A stretch of DNA of 64,000 nt from Spinacia oleracea (GCF_020520425.1 NC_079487.1:78869141-78933140), one strand, 5' to 3'; numbered from the stretch's first letter, positions 49,281-60,250 are shown. Made by a program: numbers and translations. Notes: a model not told the origin generated them from the letters alone.

Positions 49281-49944
49281 TATAAATTTTATTATACAGA
49301 GTATTACATATGTAGTATATTGTTTAAGGACTAAATTTAGTTAACGAACTTTTTGAGTAATTTACTTATTTGTCTTGTAGGCACTTATAAAATTTATTAA
49401 ATTACAAATTGTAAATTGGGTGAGAAATTTATGAACCTTTTAGGGGAACATATTAGGCCAGCTAAAATTTAAGTATAATATTTTTTTTCTATTTTCTATT
49501 ACATTTTTTAACAATTCCATTCAAGATTAGAATACTTTAAAAAATAAAATTAAAAAAAATACTTTAATATATATATATGTATATATATTATGAGTATACA
49601 AAGAAAACATAAATAATTTTTTTATTATCATAAGTGGTTACTGAAATATTGGGCATGAAATTGTTAATATTGATAACACATATTCTTTTTTGATTGATTA
49701 AAGTCATGAGTTGATGAATTGGAGTGATGCTTAAAACTTTACATCAATGAAAGCAAGATCATGAGTTTGAGCATCAAGCACTAATCAAGCAAATTAGTTT
49801 TACAATCAAATCAATCTATATAATTAAAGCAGAGTGATGTTAATGAGATATGAGCAAAACCCCCAATACTTCTTTCTCACTTATGTCATGTCAATGGTCA
49901 TGTCATACCCACTCAAAAGGCAACTAACCAATTTACAACTTTAA

Positions 49945-50379
49945 ATTGGGTGTTCCTATGGCTGGTACCTTGCATCAGTTGGTAAGAAAGATTGGTCATA
50001 GCAGAGTTTCTAAGTTCAGAAAATAAGTTATTTTTGCTGCTATTGGTACTGCTGTGTACCTGATTTGGAAGAGCAGGAATGCAAGCTTCTGGGATAATCA
50101 AATCCCCACTATTAGCCACACTGTGAGCAGCTTGAAGCAATTGGTTAAGGGCAGAATTCAAGTAGTTTTGCCAAAAACTGTGAGCAAGAGAGATTATGAT
50201 TGGTTTATAACCTTGTAATGGGCTTTGTGCCTTGTTCTTTTTGTTTGTGTGCATTGTATAGCTGTGAGTTGCTAATTCCTTGTTGATAGAGTCCAACCTA
50301 GTTGGTTTGTATCACTTGGTTTAGCCTAAGTTGTAATGTTTTGCTTAATTAATATATTCTCTCTTGCTTAGCAAAAAAA
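49945..50379 (+). mobile_element. 5'-truncated LINE copy
   Basis: The plus strand encodes the end of ORF2 (VYLIWKSRNASFWDNQIPT and KRDYDWFITL, then stop). It is clearly homologous to the C-terminus of the LINE at 39684 (VYSVWRSRNGSLWDKCIPT). About 160 bases of 3' untranslated sequence and a poly(A) run follow. Perfect 15-bp duplications AATTTACAACTTTAA lie at 49930-49944 and 50380-50394. It is a typical truncated target-primed insertion. The minus-strand 127-codon ORF here is an antisense shadow. Confidence 0.9.
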
Positions 50380-50394
50380 AATTTACAACTTTAA

Positions 50395-51125
50395 TGCTTC
50401 AATCAAGCACTAATCAAGCAAGAACAAAAATTAAAGGAGAATTCAAACTAGCTAGCAATGAAAGAAAAAATAACCACTTAAAAATAGAAATAGAAAAGTT
50501 TGTATTAAATGAATGGAATATTAATACAAATAAATAAGGGGAGAGAAAAAAAAAACTCAAGTTTCTATATCTTTAGAGTGGAAATTTTATTGATCTGAAT
50601 TGATTAAACATAAATATAATGACTGACTATTTCAGAATAAATCTTAAAAATCATGAAATAAATTAAAAAATATTTCGAATCAATCTAACAAATATAGAAA
50701 ACTTCATTTTTTTTTTATTCTGCATTTGATATTTAATCAGTTTCTTTTAAAAAAGTAGGTACTTCTGTTAAATGGTTAAACGGTTAAACCATACAGTTTA
50801 TAGCTTACGCTACATTATTATAACTAATTGACATTTTATATTAGGTATCTACCAACATTTCAATTGTCTAACATCCTTAAAAAAAATCTCATGTACACCG
50901 ACATAGATATATCCTGATTTATTAATTTCATAACTACTCCCTACTGGTGTTATTAGCATTAAAATGTACATAGTAAGAGTTTTAAATCTAATGCACACTC
51001 TTATTTACTTTCTAATTTTACAAATATCCAGTGTATTAGCACGGGCCTATACTAGCATTTTTGTTATGGAAAATATTTCAGAGTGTTATTAATTAATGCT
51101 CCAAAGGGAGATTATCTAATAATAA
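50395..51125. other. AT-rich intergenic sequence
   Basis: No gene, tandem repeat or recognised element is visible; only A/T runs. Confidence 0.4.
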
Positions 51126-51264
51126 TACTCCATTCGTTCTTGATTATTAGTCACTTTTGGAATCTTTTCACTACTTACAATCGAAGATAATCTTCTAATT
51201 TATTTCCAATACGTATATCAAATTCATGTAAGATTTTATTTTGTTTGTCTCAATGTGTAGTTTA

Positions 51265-51599
51265 GAGCATCTCCAATGGTTACATATAAGGACTAGCTTG
51301 CAATTTTCATAAAATTTCTAGCTACTAGCCAACCATTGGAGTACATATGAACAATTAGCCAATTAAGTTAAGCAAATTAGCTCTACAAATCTAATTAGCT
51401 TGGGAAAAAAAGAATGGAAAAATTTGTTTATTTGATAAACATGTGAATAGAATAATAAAAATAAATTTAAAAAATTGTTAAAAAATTTCAAGCAACTTGC
51501 TTACCATTGGAGCAAAATACACATGAAAAAATAGTAGCTTGAAAATCTGATGTGGCATATCAAAGCAACTTACCAATTTTCTTACCATTAGAGATGCTC
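51265..51599. mobile_element. Tourist-like MITE (335 bp)
   Basis: The terminal inverted repeats are GAGCATCTCCAATGGT on the left and ACCATTAGAGATGCTC on the right (one mismatch when paired). Both sides are flanked by TTA (51262-51264 and 51600-51602), the duplication expected of PIF/Harbinger-type transposition. The interior is AT-rich and noncoding. Confidence 0.8.
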
Positions 51600-52776
51600 T
51601 TAAAAAATATCAAATTTTTATATTTCTTTAAGGATTTTTTGGATAAAACCACCTTTTAAAGTTGCCGCTTTTGAAATAACCACCTTATAAATTATTATTT
51701 TTAAATAACCACCTTAAATTTACAACCACTACTACAAAAATGGGCAAAGAGACCCTTAAGAAAAGACCCATTGGTTGAGATAACGGGTCTCTTTAATATA
51801 AGAGACCCAATATTAGAGGTAACAGGTCTCTAATTACTGAAATGACCCACAATTTATCTGTGAAAAATAAGATGGAAAAAAACAAGAGACCCCTTATTTT
51901 AGATAACGGGTCTCTAATTTATCAAAGGGCCCACATTTTTCGTGCTGAAAATCAGAAGGGGAAAATATGAGACCCGTTAGTTTAGATAACGTGTCTCTTG
52001 TGTACCCTGGACCCACAAAGCCAAATTTACGAGAAAAGCTTGAGACCCTTATTTGATACCGGGTCTCTTTCATTTCCTTCTTTCTCATCTTCCAACAACC
52101 TTGTTCCATTGAAAAAAAAAATTAAACCAAGAGCTTTTCCTTCCTTCTCCTCCTCCGCACTGCCCCTCTAATCTAGAAACCCTATTGAGAAAATAATCTG
52201 CGATAATGGCGCCTCATTAGTTGAAAGAACCTAGAAGCGAGCATCCAGAGTTCAGCAAGCTACACTCTCGCAGATCCAAACTGGAAGAACCTTTTCCAGG
52301 CCTGTAATTTTTTTGTTTCAATCTCTGATTTTGTGATGTTTTGTTCATTTCATTTGAATTAACTTCATGTTGATTTAGTTGCAATTGTGTTGCATTTTTT
52401 TCTTATTTGTTCTGGATTTCACGGATTTTAGGGGTTTTTACTTGCACGGTTATGTTTTGTGAGATTAGGATTTTTACGGATCGTTCTTCGGGAGGATTTG
52501 AGGGGAATTAGGATTTCAGATTGGTTAAAATTTTTGTGGGTGTAAAGGCAATCTAGGTAATAATCGGAATATGAAGCATTGCGACATTTGGGTTAACAAT
52601 GGGAAGCAGTTCACAAGCTTCTGATGACATTTTCAGGTGAATCCCTCTTATCAATTTATTACTGCATCAATTATCAAATATAAGGCCATGTTAACAAGTT
52701 AGGCTTTATAGTAGCTTATCTAGCTTCTTCTTATTACAGGAATTGAAGAGTGATTAATTGCAGTGATTAATTACAG

Positions 52777-53121
52777 GAATTGAAGAGTGATACACGTATC
52801 ATTCTGTACAATAGATGGTTTTGTGTTGAAAGTGGAAGTACTGATAATCCTTCAGTCGTGCTCATTCATGGTTTCCCATCACAGGTGTGCTTTATGTCAA
52901 TTACATTGATTTAGAATAATTTCTCAACACAAACACTCAAAATATGGCATTTAATTTAATTTCTTGCAGCTGCATTCTGTTTTACGTGATGAATCTTCTC
53001 TTGTAGTTCTGAATAACCATATGTAATTGATCGAGTGCATGATTTTAACAGGCTTACTCATATCGCAAAGTTATTCCAATACTTTCCAAGAACTATCATG
53101 TCATTGCTTTTGATTGGTTAG
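52777..53121 (+). pseudogene. Alpha/beta-hydrolase fragment, two exons
   Basis: Exon 52777-52884 encodes NRWFCVESGSTDNPSVVLIH, then GFPSQ. Exon 53052-53121 encodes AYSYRKVIPILSKNYHVIAF, then DWLG. Both have AG/GT borders and join in phase. The HGFP segment and DWLG match the region around the oxyanion hole of epoxide-hydrolase/haloalkane-dehalogenase-like plant proteins. The catalytic nucleophile exon and all later exons are absent, so no enzyme can be made. It was captured by the CACTA element. Confidence 0.75.
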
Positions 53122-53862
53122 GTAATAATCTCTTTTTCAATCTTACATCACTTACACTTTTCAGCCTTTTCTATCCTGTGGTAAATTTTGTTCTGCACAT
53201 ATTAAGAGATATTTAACTTTTGAGATAAAATAAGGGGAGTAATATTGTTTGTGTTTCTCTGCCACTCCTTTGCAGAATGTGGATTTTGTGTGTTTCTTTT
53301 GCGAAATTAGTATTGCGTGAATGAAAGAACTATTGTTATTATGTGATTAGTGATGTTTTATTTTGTGAGTTTCTTTGTTTGATTTGCAGTCTACTATTTC
53401 CATATTGCTATCGGTTCTGCAAATGCTGGATTTTGCCGAGCTTGAGTCAAATGGAATTGTCTCGTTGAATTGGTCAGTCTCTAATGGTTTAATGAGTTTG
53501 AGTGTTATAGTAATAAAGAAATTGGTAGTCTGTTCAGCTATTCTAGGTTCAATCATGCGCCGATCTTATGGTTTGATCACCTGTAACTCAAGTTTCTGGG
53601 AATCATATACATCATCTATTGCCATCTTTGAATTTAGAGTGACACCAGATTCTATATGCTCACGTTTTGGAGGTTCCTCTCAAGATGTCCATTCCAGATT
53701 CTGTAATTGTTCCTAAAAAGTTGATGTCTTTGCCAATTGATTCCTGCGTGTCTGGATTTTGGAGTGTTGATGACTAGTGGGTCTGTTGATGTATTTGTTG
53801 CCTAAGGTATCTCATTGTCAGAATTTAAAATATCTGAACACCACATCCCCTTTTCTCTGCAG

Positions 53863-53965
53863 AATGAATTTATGCTAGGAGGTGTAGCAAGAAATATTGC
53901 TGAGTGCCTGTTAAAGCTAGGAACAAAATCATTCATGATCAGTGCTCTGGGATGTGACCTGCCAG
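53863..53965 (+). pseudogene. PfkB-family sugar/pseudouridine kinase exon fragment
   Basis: After TTTTCTCTGCAG the frame reads NEFMLGGVARNIAECLLKLG and TKSFMISALGCDLPG, up to a GT donor at 53966. The GGVARNIAECLxKLG motif is the substrate-binding N-terminal segment of PfkB carbohydrate kinases, closest in memory to the plant pseudouridine-kinase-like group. It is a single exon only, without the C-terminal catalytic DTxGAGD part. The regions between it and the hydrolase exons (53390-53720) are exon-like but not recognised. Confidence 0.75.
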
Positions 53966-54388
53966 GTGCTTTATTGCTTTGCTTGATAATTTGCATCTTG
54001 ATTATTTCAAATGTGCTTGAACCTGATGTCATTTCTTGAATTATGCTAAATAACTGTATGGAGCTGGTTATGATTTCCACTAAGTGCAAGTTTCAGCAAA
54101 GTTCTGGCTCTACCAAAATCTCATACTATTGACTATTGACTATTGACTATTGACTGTATATGATGTCTAGTTGTCTTTAAAGAACATGGATAAATATAGA
54201 TATTAGTTCCAATGCAACTTTTATTAGTCAAATCAAATAGATTCTAGCTTGTGGATATGTTAATTGCCCATTATTTTCCGACAAATTAATCAGTCTCTAT
54301 ATGGTAGTTTATTCCACATATGTCTTGTGTTTTGTTTTTTGTTTTTTTTCTTTATATACTAATTCCTCTACATATGTCTACCTTACAG

Positions 54389-54456
54389 ATTCAAGGATCA
54401 CAAGCATTGCTCATGGTTGTCCCGGCCTTGAAATGATTAGCATATCATACCGATGA
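54389..54456 (+). pseudogene. F-box/LRR-type exon fragment
   Basis: After CTTACAG the frame reads SRITSIAHGCPGLEMISISY, then a stop. The pattern matches one repeat of the cysteine-containing LRRs found in F-box/LRR proteins (xGCPxLExIxIxxC). It is short, so the call rests on one repeat. It lies in the same CACTA element as the hydrolase and kinase fragments. Confidence 0.5.
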
Positions 54457-55444
54457 AGATGCAAGGTTTCAATGAGGCTATTTTTGTTTTTAGTGTGATG
54501 CAAAGCAAGAACAAAAATAAGGCTATATGGAGTTGTATATATTTCTTGTAATTGTACAACTTTTTGATATATATGTAAAAATGTTGGATTTATGTTCACG
54601 ATAGACCATGAACGTATTTGTAGAAGATTTTGGTGAAATATTAATAGTTGGTGCTTTATTAAAGTTGGTTTGTATTATTACGTTTAAGCAATGATTCTGG
54701 TGTTCAAGAAAAAAAAATTATTTAAAAAATTGGCAAAGAGACCCCATATCTTAGTTGATGGGTCTTTTTTTTATATATTAAAAAATGACAAAGAGACCCT
54801 TTATGTTAGATATGAGGTCTAAATTTGCATAATAAAATAATATTAAAATTTTCAAAGAGACCCCCTATCTTAAATAAGGGGTCTAATTTTTTTTTATAAA
54901 CAGACCCTATATCTCTAATAAGGGGTCTCTCCCCTTTCTAATTTATTTTTCGTATTGTTTACATAAGAGACCCCTTTTCTTAAATAATGGGTCTCTTGTT
55001 TTTAACAAACAGACCTCCTCTAGATGAGGGGATCTCTTTTATGAAGAGACCCCCCCATCTAGAGACCTCCTCTAAGAGGGTCTCTTAGGCTATTTTTGAT
55101 GGGTCTCTTTGCCCATTTTTGTAGTAGTGAACGTTAATGAAATAACCACCTGTTTTCAACTTCCGTTAAAAATTCCGTTTAAGGGGTCCACTTCCAACGG
55201 CTCATTGACCTTTATCTCCTTTCTTCCTTCCTTCTTCCTCCCTTAAACTAGTGCCTCCATTATAGAGACCTTGCTCAAAATTTTATTTTCCAAATTCCCC
55301 AAATTTAATCAATTTGTCTTCAAATTTTTCAAGTAATTTTACTTAGCTAATGAATTTCACTATTAAATTGATTATTGCCAAAAAAAAAAAAAAACAAGTT
55401 CACTCGGCCCACGATAAGGATTCTCCTTGACGTCTGTCGTCGCC

Positions 55445-56020
55445 ATGGCAGGAGCTCGAAAGCAACAGAGAAACTCGAGCAAGAAAAAAAATAGAGAAGG
55501 CTACTCCAGACAGGAATTGAAGATGAGACCTGTGGAGGAATTACGTGGAATCTCAGCTTTGATTGTTCCAAACCCAGATGATCTGCAAACAGAAAGACAA
55601 TTTGAGACTGAAATTCTTTCACCCAGGGCATCTTTGAGTGCATTGAAAGCAAGAGGTCAGGTAATTTCGTGGTTAAATGCTATTAATTCTGGGAATCAAG
55701 ATCATACCCACTTTGTGAAAATTGGGGATGACGGAAATGGTTGTAATACCCACATGGGTACCTAGAATTAATCAAAACAATGAACAATTGGTTAAAATCG
55801 ACGTTGATGACATCCAGGAAGAATTTGATTTCTAGAAATCTTTAGTTTATTATTATGTGATTGGGGGAAATCCACCACTGAATGTTAATTATCTACCCGA
55901 GGGAGATTTTGATCACAGTCCCATGGTTTTGTGCACTTACACTTCTGAAATTCACAAAAGACCTTTTCGTTTGTATAATATGTGGATTAATGACCCTAAA
56001 TTAAAAACCCCAAACTTTAC
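55445..56020 (+). pseudogene. Rearranged LINE fragment (ORF1 start joined to ORF2 segment)
   Basis: The plus strand starts with a basic N-terminus (MAGARKQQRNSSKKK) and MRPVEELRGI, comparable to the LINE ORF1 start at 44345. It continues to DVDDIQEEFDF and a stop, then YYVIGGNPPLNVNY, matching DDIQEEVEF and CYIIGANPPT of ORF1. Without a gap the frame then resembles ORF2 (GDFDHSPMVL and YNMWINDP versus GSFDHSPSPP and FTMWRNALD). An internal deletion has fused ORF1 to ORF2. It lies within the MULE-like element. An A-run at 55379-55395 precedes it. Confidence 0.65.
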
Positions 56021-56523
56021 ATACCATAAACCCTAATTTAATAATTTCACAAATTACCCGCTTCACTACGCGCACGATGCTGATAATGAGAGAAATTGCC
56101 GAATTTTGTTATGTAATTAAAATAACTTTGAAAATTTGAAGACAAATTGATTAAATTGAGTGATTTTGGAAAAAAAATTGAGCAAAGTCTCTTTAATGGA
56201 GGAAGAAGGAAGAAGGAAGAAGAAAGAAGAAAAGAGAAAGGAGGGAAGGTCAAAGAAGTTGGAAGTGGGCCCCTTAAACGGAATTTTTGACGGAAGTTGT
56301 AAACAGGTGGTGATTTCATCATTAACGTTGTAAATTTAAGGTGGTTATTTAAAAAGAAAATTTTATAAGGTGGTTATTTCAAAAGTGGCAACTTTAAAAG
56401 GTGGTTTTATCCAAAAAATCCTTTATTTAACAGCGTACGTATTTGGAGGTATTTATGTTTACCCATTGTGTAAAAACGGATGAAAAAGTAAAAAATGACT
56501 GATATTTAAGGATGGAGGAAGTA

Positions 56524-57323
56524 ATAGTAATAAACTAATTCAATTTTCATTGAAAAGGTCAATAAATTCTACTACGTATGACTTTATTTGCTTATTATTA
56601 ATGGATTTTAGAGAGTGATCGCCCGTAGAAGAATTGAAGAAATACTGAAGGCAATTGAAGAACAAAGTTTTGTATTTTATTAGGCGTGTAAACAGAAAAG
56701 AACAAGAGAAATAGAGTAATGTCTTTTTTCTTTTCTTTTTCTAATTTCCTATATATATTACGTAAATGTATTTTTATTTTAATTTTCTGTACAAATTACG
56801 TAAGAGTATTTCTCTTTAAATTCCTATACAAATTATAAGTGTTTTCTATGAAAAAAAAAATTACATACTCATTCCATAAATTAGGATATTAAACATTTCC
56901 TCCCTTTTCCATTTCCATAACCGTAAAACATTGTACATATGTTAAATATCTTGCTTCTCAATTAAAAAATACGACAAGTAAGCATGTCACCTCATCTTTG
57001 CAGAATGCTTTAAAGATTGCAAGTTGTGTCCTTTATCACTTTAATTCATATTTTGACAGCAGAGAATTGGGTGAGATGTCATTCAGTTTTGCTAATTGGC
57101 ATATTTGGGAGTAGAGACATCACGGGCAGCGATATCAATTTTTATGAATCGCAAAATCCTGACCCCAAATATTTTGTCAGCATATAAATCCAAACTATTA
57201 ACTAATTGGCCTTATCCATAAATAGTAAGCTCCAACAATCAAGGAAACTAACTCTACTCTGTCCACCAACACAGAATATGGTTATTGTTTAGTTAGGCAT
57301 CCCCAACGAGAATTCAGTTTTGG
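56524..57323. other. AT-rich upstream region of the second NDR1/HIN1-like gene
   Basis: No ORF or recognised repeat is visible. Similar GGCATATTTGG-like and homopolymer stretches occur, but nothing is assignable. Confidence 0.4.
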
Positions 57324-57330
57324 TATAAAA
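57324..57330 (+). promoter_or_regulatory. Candidate TATA box of NDR1/HIN1-like paralogue 2
   Basis: TATAAAA lies 183 bases upstream of the ATG at 57507, in a context (GTTTTGGTATAAAAAACC) typical of plant core promoters. It implies a leader of roughly 150 bases if used. Confidence 0.45.
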
Positions 57331-57506
57331 AACCAACATTAATTCCCAATTTTTTTGCTCTAGTTATTTAAATGTTTAAATCAATATCATTCATGATAAA
57401 ATTATTAATGTAGGATATATTTTAAAGTAATTAGAATATTTATTATGTCAGATTTTCTAACACATCTAAGAATTATAATTGTTGTTTTGTGGTGTGAATC
57501 TCATCT

Positions 57507-58253
57507 ATGGATCCTCTAGGGTTTCGTATAACCCTATCTTTTGTGCAAATATTGATACAAATTTACATGATACATTTGGTGATTCCCATATTTAAAATAC
57601 CAAGCCCCCCAAAATTCAAAGTTGAATCAATGAGCACAACAAGTCCATTTACCCTACAAGCTAACAACAGTCTTAGCCTGGGCTTCAACATCACCTTTTG
57701 GATTGGAAATCCTAATCACGGCAGCCTGAAACCCGAAGCCAATGTTTCGGTGTATTACCAAAAAGAACTACTCGTCTCATCTCCTTTGATTGAATCCTTT
57801 TGTCCGAAACATGAAACATGCGACGGTCCCAAACCAGTTCTTAGTAGTTATGTACCTGTCACTATTAACGAGCCCTCAGTCCCAATTTACGATAACCTCA
57901 CCGCCTTTTCGTTGGCCTCGGATATCGTAGCCGGTGAAGTAACCCTTATGATAGAGGTTACGGCGCACTATAAGCCAAGGTGGATTAAAAAAGCCACACC
58001 GGAGCTGAACGTTACGTGTAACAACATTAAGATTGGTGTTCCGGATGGGGAGTTGCTAGGTACGTCAAGGCCGCTTTGTAAGATCTACTGGGATATTACA
58101 ACATTGAAGGTGGAATTACTAACAGATTTTTTCGTATTTGTCTTACTTAATACTTTTATATTCTTAAGGTGGTGGATATGCCCGGATTATTTTTCATGTG
58201 AATTCTTCGGCGTACTATTAATTTTTTGTTTTATTTATTTATTAGTTTATTAG
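57507..58253 (+). CDS. NDR1/HIN1-like (LEA_2) membrane protein, paralogue 2
   Basis: This is a single-exon gene of 248 residues, clearly homologous to the gene at 37570. Shared features are the N-terminal hydrophobic segment (about 8-30), the LEA_2 signature GNPNHGSLKPEANVSVYY (NPNHG at 68-72), SFCPKHETCD, ENxTAFSxAxD-type and TCNNIKIGVP blocks, and a C-terminal hydrophobic region. Its tail is longer and has an extra hydrophobic stretch (about 232-247). The start is supported by similarity of the upstream bases with the paralogue. No stop or frameshift is seen. Family members sit in the plasma membrane and take part in stress or defence responses; the exact role is unknown. Confidence 0.8.
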   Translation: MDPLGFRITLSFVQILIQIYMIHLVIPIFKIPSPPKFKVESMSTTSPFTLQANNSLSLGFNITFWIGNPNHGSLKPEANVSVYYQKELLVSSPLIESFCPKHETCDGPKPVLSSYVPVTINEPSVPIYDNLTAFSLASDIVAGEVTLMIEVTAHYKPRWIKKATPELNVTCNNIKIGVPDGELLGTSRPLCKIYWDITTLKVELLTDFFVFVLLNTFIFLRWWICPDYFSCEFFGVLLIFCFIYLLVY

Positions 58254-58719
58254 CACGCTTTTTTTTCATTAATAATTTATTAGTTTTAAAAACAATTCTT
58301 GTCTATCTATGTATACGTAATAGCACTGCAGTGAGATAAAAATGAAAGTTTTGAACAAATATATCCAAGAAAACTTCTTGCATTACAAAAGGTAGTTTTT
58401 GTTGCTGACTTCGAATACCCAGCATGTCGGGTCTTTTATACTCTAACTTCGAATGTACCAAACTTGCTAATTAACGATTTAGGCCCTGTTTATTGCACCT
58501 TATTTCTCCTGATTTGATCTGGTCTGATCTGATCTGAACTTATTTTTTCTGGTCTGATCCGATCTGATCTGATCTGATTCTTCTGAATTAAGTTTAAACA
58601 AAAATCTACATTTATTAATATTAAACGACTTACGTGTAAAATAAATGTTACACAAATTTATAATATTGTTATTATTTACTTGACTTTGCTCATGATTTAA
58701 CTATTCCTTATATTAGATA

Positions 58720-59640
58720 GACCTATACATGATCTAGATAGATCTGTTATGATCTAGACATATAAGTTCTGATCTGGATATGATATGTACAGATCGGTTC
58801 TGATCTATACATGATTTGTAAATATAAGTTATGAACTGGACATGATCAGTTCTAATCTGGACATGATCTGTACAGATTAGTTCTGATCTGTACATGATAT
58901 GTACAGTTTAATTATGATCTAGGCATGATCTGGACATGATCTGTACAAATCAGTTCTGATTTGGACATGATATGTACAGTTCAGTTCTGATCTAGACATG
59001 ATCTGTTCAAATCAGTTCTGATCTAGACGTGATCTGTACAGGTCAGTTCTGATCTGGACATGATATGTACAGTTCAGTTCTGATCTAGACATGATTTGGA
59101 CATGATCTGTATAGATCAGTTCTGATCAGGACATGATCTGTACAGATCAGTTCTGATCTGATCATGATCTGTACAGATCAGTTCTGATCTGGTCATGATC
59201 TGTACAGATTAGTTATGATCTGGTCATGATTTGTACAGATCAATTCTGATCGGGTCATGATCTGTACAGACTAGTTCTGATCTGGACATGATCTTTGCAG
59301 ATCAATTCTGATCTGAACATAATTTGTACAGAGTCGATATCTAGACAAGTTATAACTTGGACATATCGATTCTGATTTGGACATGATCTGTACAAATCGG
59401 TTTTGATCTGAACATATTGGTTCTGTAAGGATTGGTTCTGATGTAGCCAAGATCTTTGCAGATTTGAACATGATCTGGACATGATCTGTACAAATCAGTT
59501 ATGATCTGGATATTATCTGATCCTATCAGTTCTAGTCTGGATATATAATGGTTCTGATCTATAAAAATCAGTTCTGATATGGACATGACCTGATCATATC
59601 GTTTCTAACCTGGACTTAATGGTTTTAATTTGGACATGAT
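58720..59640. repeat. 31-bp tandem repeat array (GATCTG family)
   Basis: The units follow GATCAGTTCTGATCTGG followed by TCATGATCTGTACA, with a 31-bp period that is cleanest at 59110-59300. Copies outside this part are diverged or truncated. Each unit contains several GATC sites and short palindromes (TGATCA, TGTACA). Confidence 0.9.
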
Positions 59641-59777
59641 CAATTTGAATGTTTTGTTAATGTTTTTTTATGCCTTAAATGATAGATTTTAATTGCACCG
59701 ACAACAACATTATTTTTTATTAAAGCAATAATAGTAATAAAATATTAAATAAAATAACAATGATATAAACATATACC

Positions 59778-59829
<52 letters not shown>

Positions 59830-59842
59830 TAATAATAATAAC

Positions 59843-59914
<72 letters not shown>
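59778..59914. repeat. (AAT)n microsatellite
   Basis: About 45 AAT units with a few interruptions (AAAT, ACAAT, ACT) inside the TIR element. Confidence 0.95.
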
Positions 59915-60181
59915 TTGGTCTGATCTGATCTGATCTAGTCTGATCTGATCTGATCTGGTCTGGTCTGATCTGGTCTGATCTGATCTGGTCTGATCTGATC
60001 TGAACTTATTCTTTCTGATATGATCTGAACTTATTTTTTCTAATCTGGTCTGATCTGATCTGATTAAATCTGAAATAAGTAATAAGGTCTTGAAATAAGG
60101 TGAACTAAACAGGGCCTTAATCCTAGTTCCTAAATGCTCAAAATAAAAACGAATATTATACCCAAATAAATGGGTTTGTAT

Positions 60182-60250
60182 TACTCCCTTCGTTCCGAAG
60201 TATTTGCACCGGTTCCTTAAAAAGCGGCCTCAAAATACTTGTACCGCTTC
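60182..60250. repeat. Stowaway-like terminal fragment
   Basis: TACTCCCTTCGTTCCGAAGT followed by ATTTGCACCG resembles the terminus of a Stowaway-type MITE. The second end was not found. Confidence 0.4.

Larger units (their letters stand above)
51727..55129. mobile_element. Non-autonomous CACTA element carrying host gene fragments (3403 bp)
   Basis: It begins CACTACTACAAAAATGGGCA and ends with the exact reverse complement at 55129, flanked by AAC on both sides (51724-51726 and 55130-55132). Subterminal regions at both ends (51745-52075 and 54725-55100) are packed with AGAGACCC/GGGTCTCT motifs in both orientations, which are the expected transposase-binding type repeats. There is no transposase gene. 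The interior (52100-54600) holds exon-like pieces of at least three unrelated host genes. It is inserted in the left TIR of the MULE-like element, so it is the younger of the two. Confidence 0.93.
51630..56423. mobile_element. MULE-like element with ~300-bp terminal inverted repeats
   Basis: The left TIR begins AAGGATTTTTTGGATAAAAC, continues to 51726 and resumes at 55130-55345 after the CACTA insertion. The right TIR is its complement at about 56110-56423, including GGTGGTTATTT blocks, TTAACG, GACGGAAGTTG and the AGGAAGAAGGAAGAAG tract. Long TIRs without a transposase are typical of non-autonomous Mutator-like elements. The flanks share TATTT (51621-51625 and 56424-56428) but not a full 9-bp duplication. 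A rearranged LINE fragment fills its centre. Confidence 0.65.
51128..56521. mobile_element. Stowaway-like element, split by nested insertions
   Basis: The left end CTCCATTCGTTCTTGATTAT (51128) and right end, reversed, CTTCCTCCATCCTTAAATAT are recognisable Stowaway-type termini. Both are flanked by TA (51126-51127 and 56522-56523). About 135 bases on the left and 95 on the right belong to it. The interior is occupied by a Tourist-like MITE and a MULE-like element. Confidence 0.55.
58482..60116. mobile_element. TIR element filled with a GATCTG-rich satellite (1635 bp)
   Basis: The ends GGCCCTGTTTATTGCACCTT and (reversed) GGCCCTGTTTAGTTCACCTT form about 25-bp terminal inverted repeats. TTA direct repeats lie outside (58479-58481 and 60117-60119), as in PIF/Harbinger or Tourist elements. 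The interior consists of GATCTG-type short repeats near both ends, a 31-bp tandem array and an AAT microsatellite. There is no coding potential; minus-strand ORFs here reflect the repeat. Confidence 0.75.

Noticed and set aside
49913..50296. 127-codon minus-strand ORF
   Set aside because: Antisense to the truncated LINE ORF2 end, which is recognised on the plus strand.
58720..59640. CRISPR-like array of regularly spaced repeats
   Set aside because: Units are directly adjacent 31-bp tandem repeats without unique spacers, in a plant genome.
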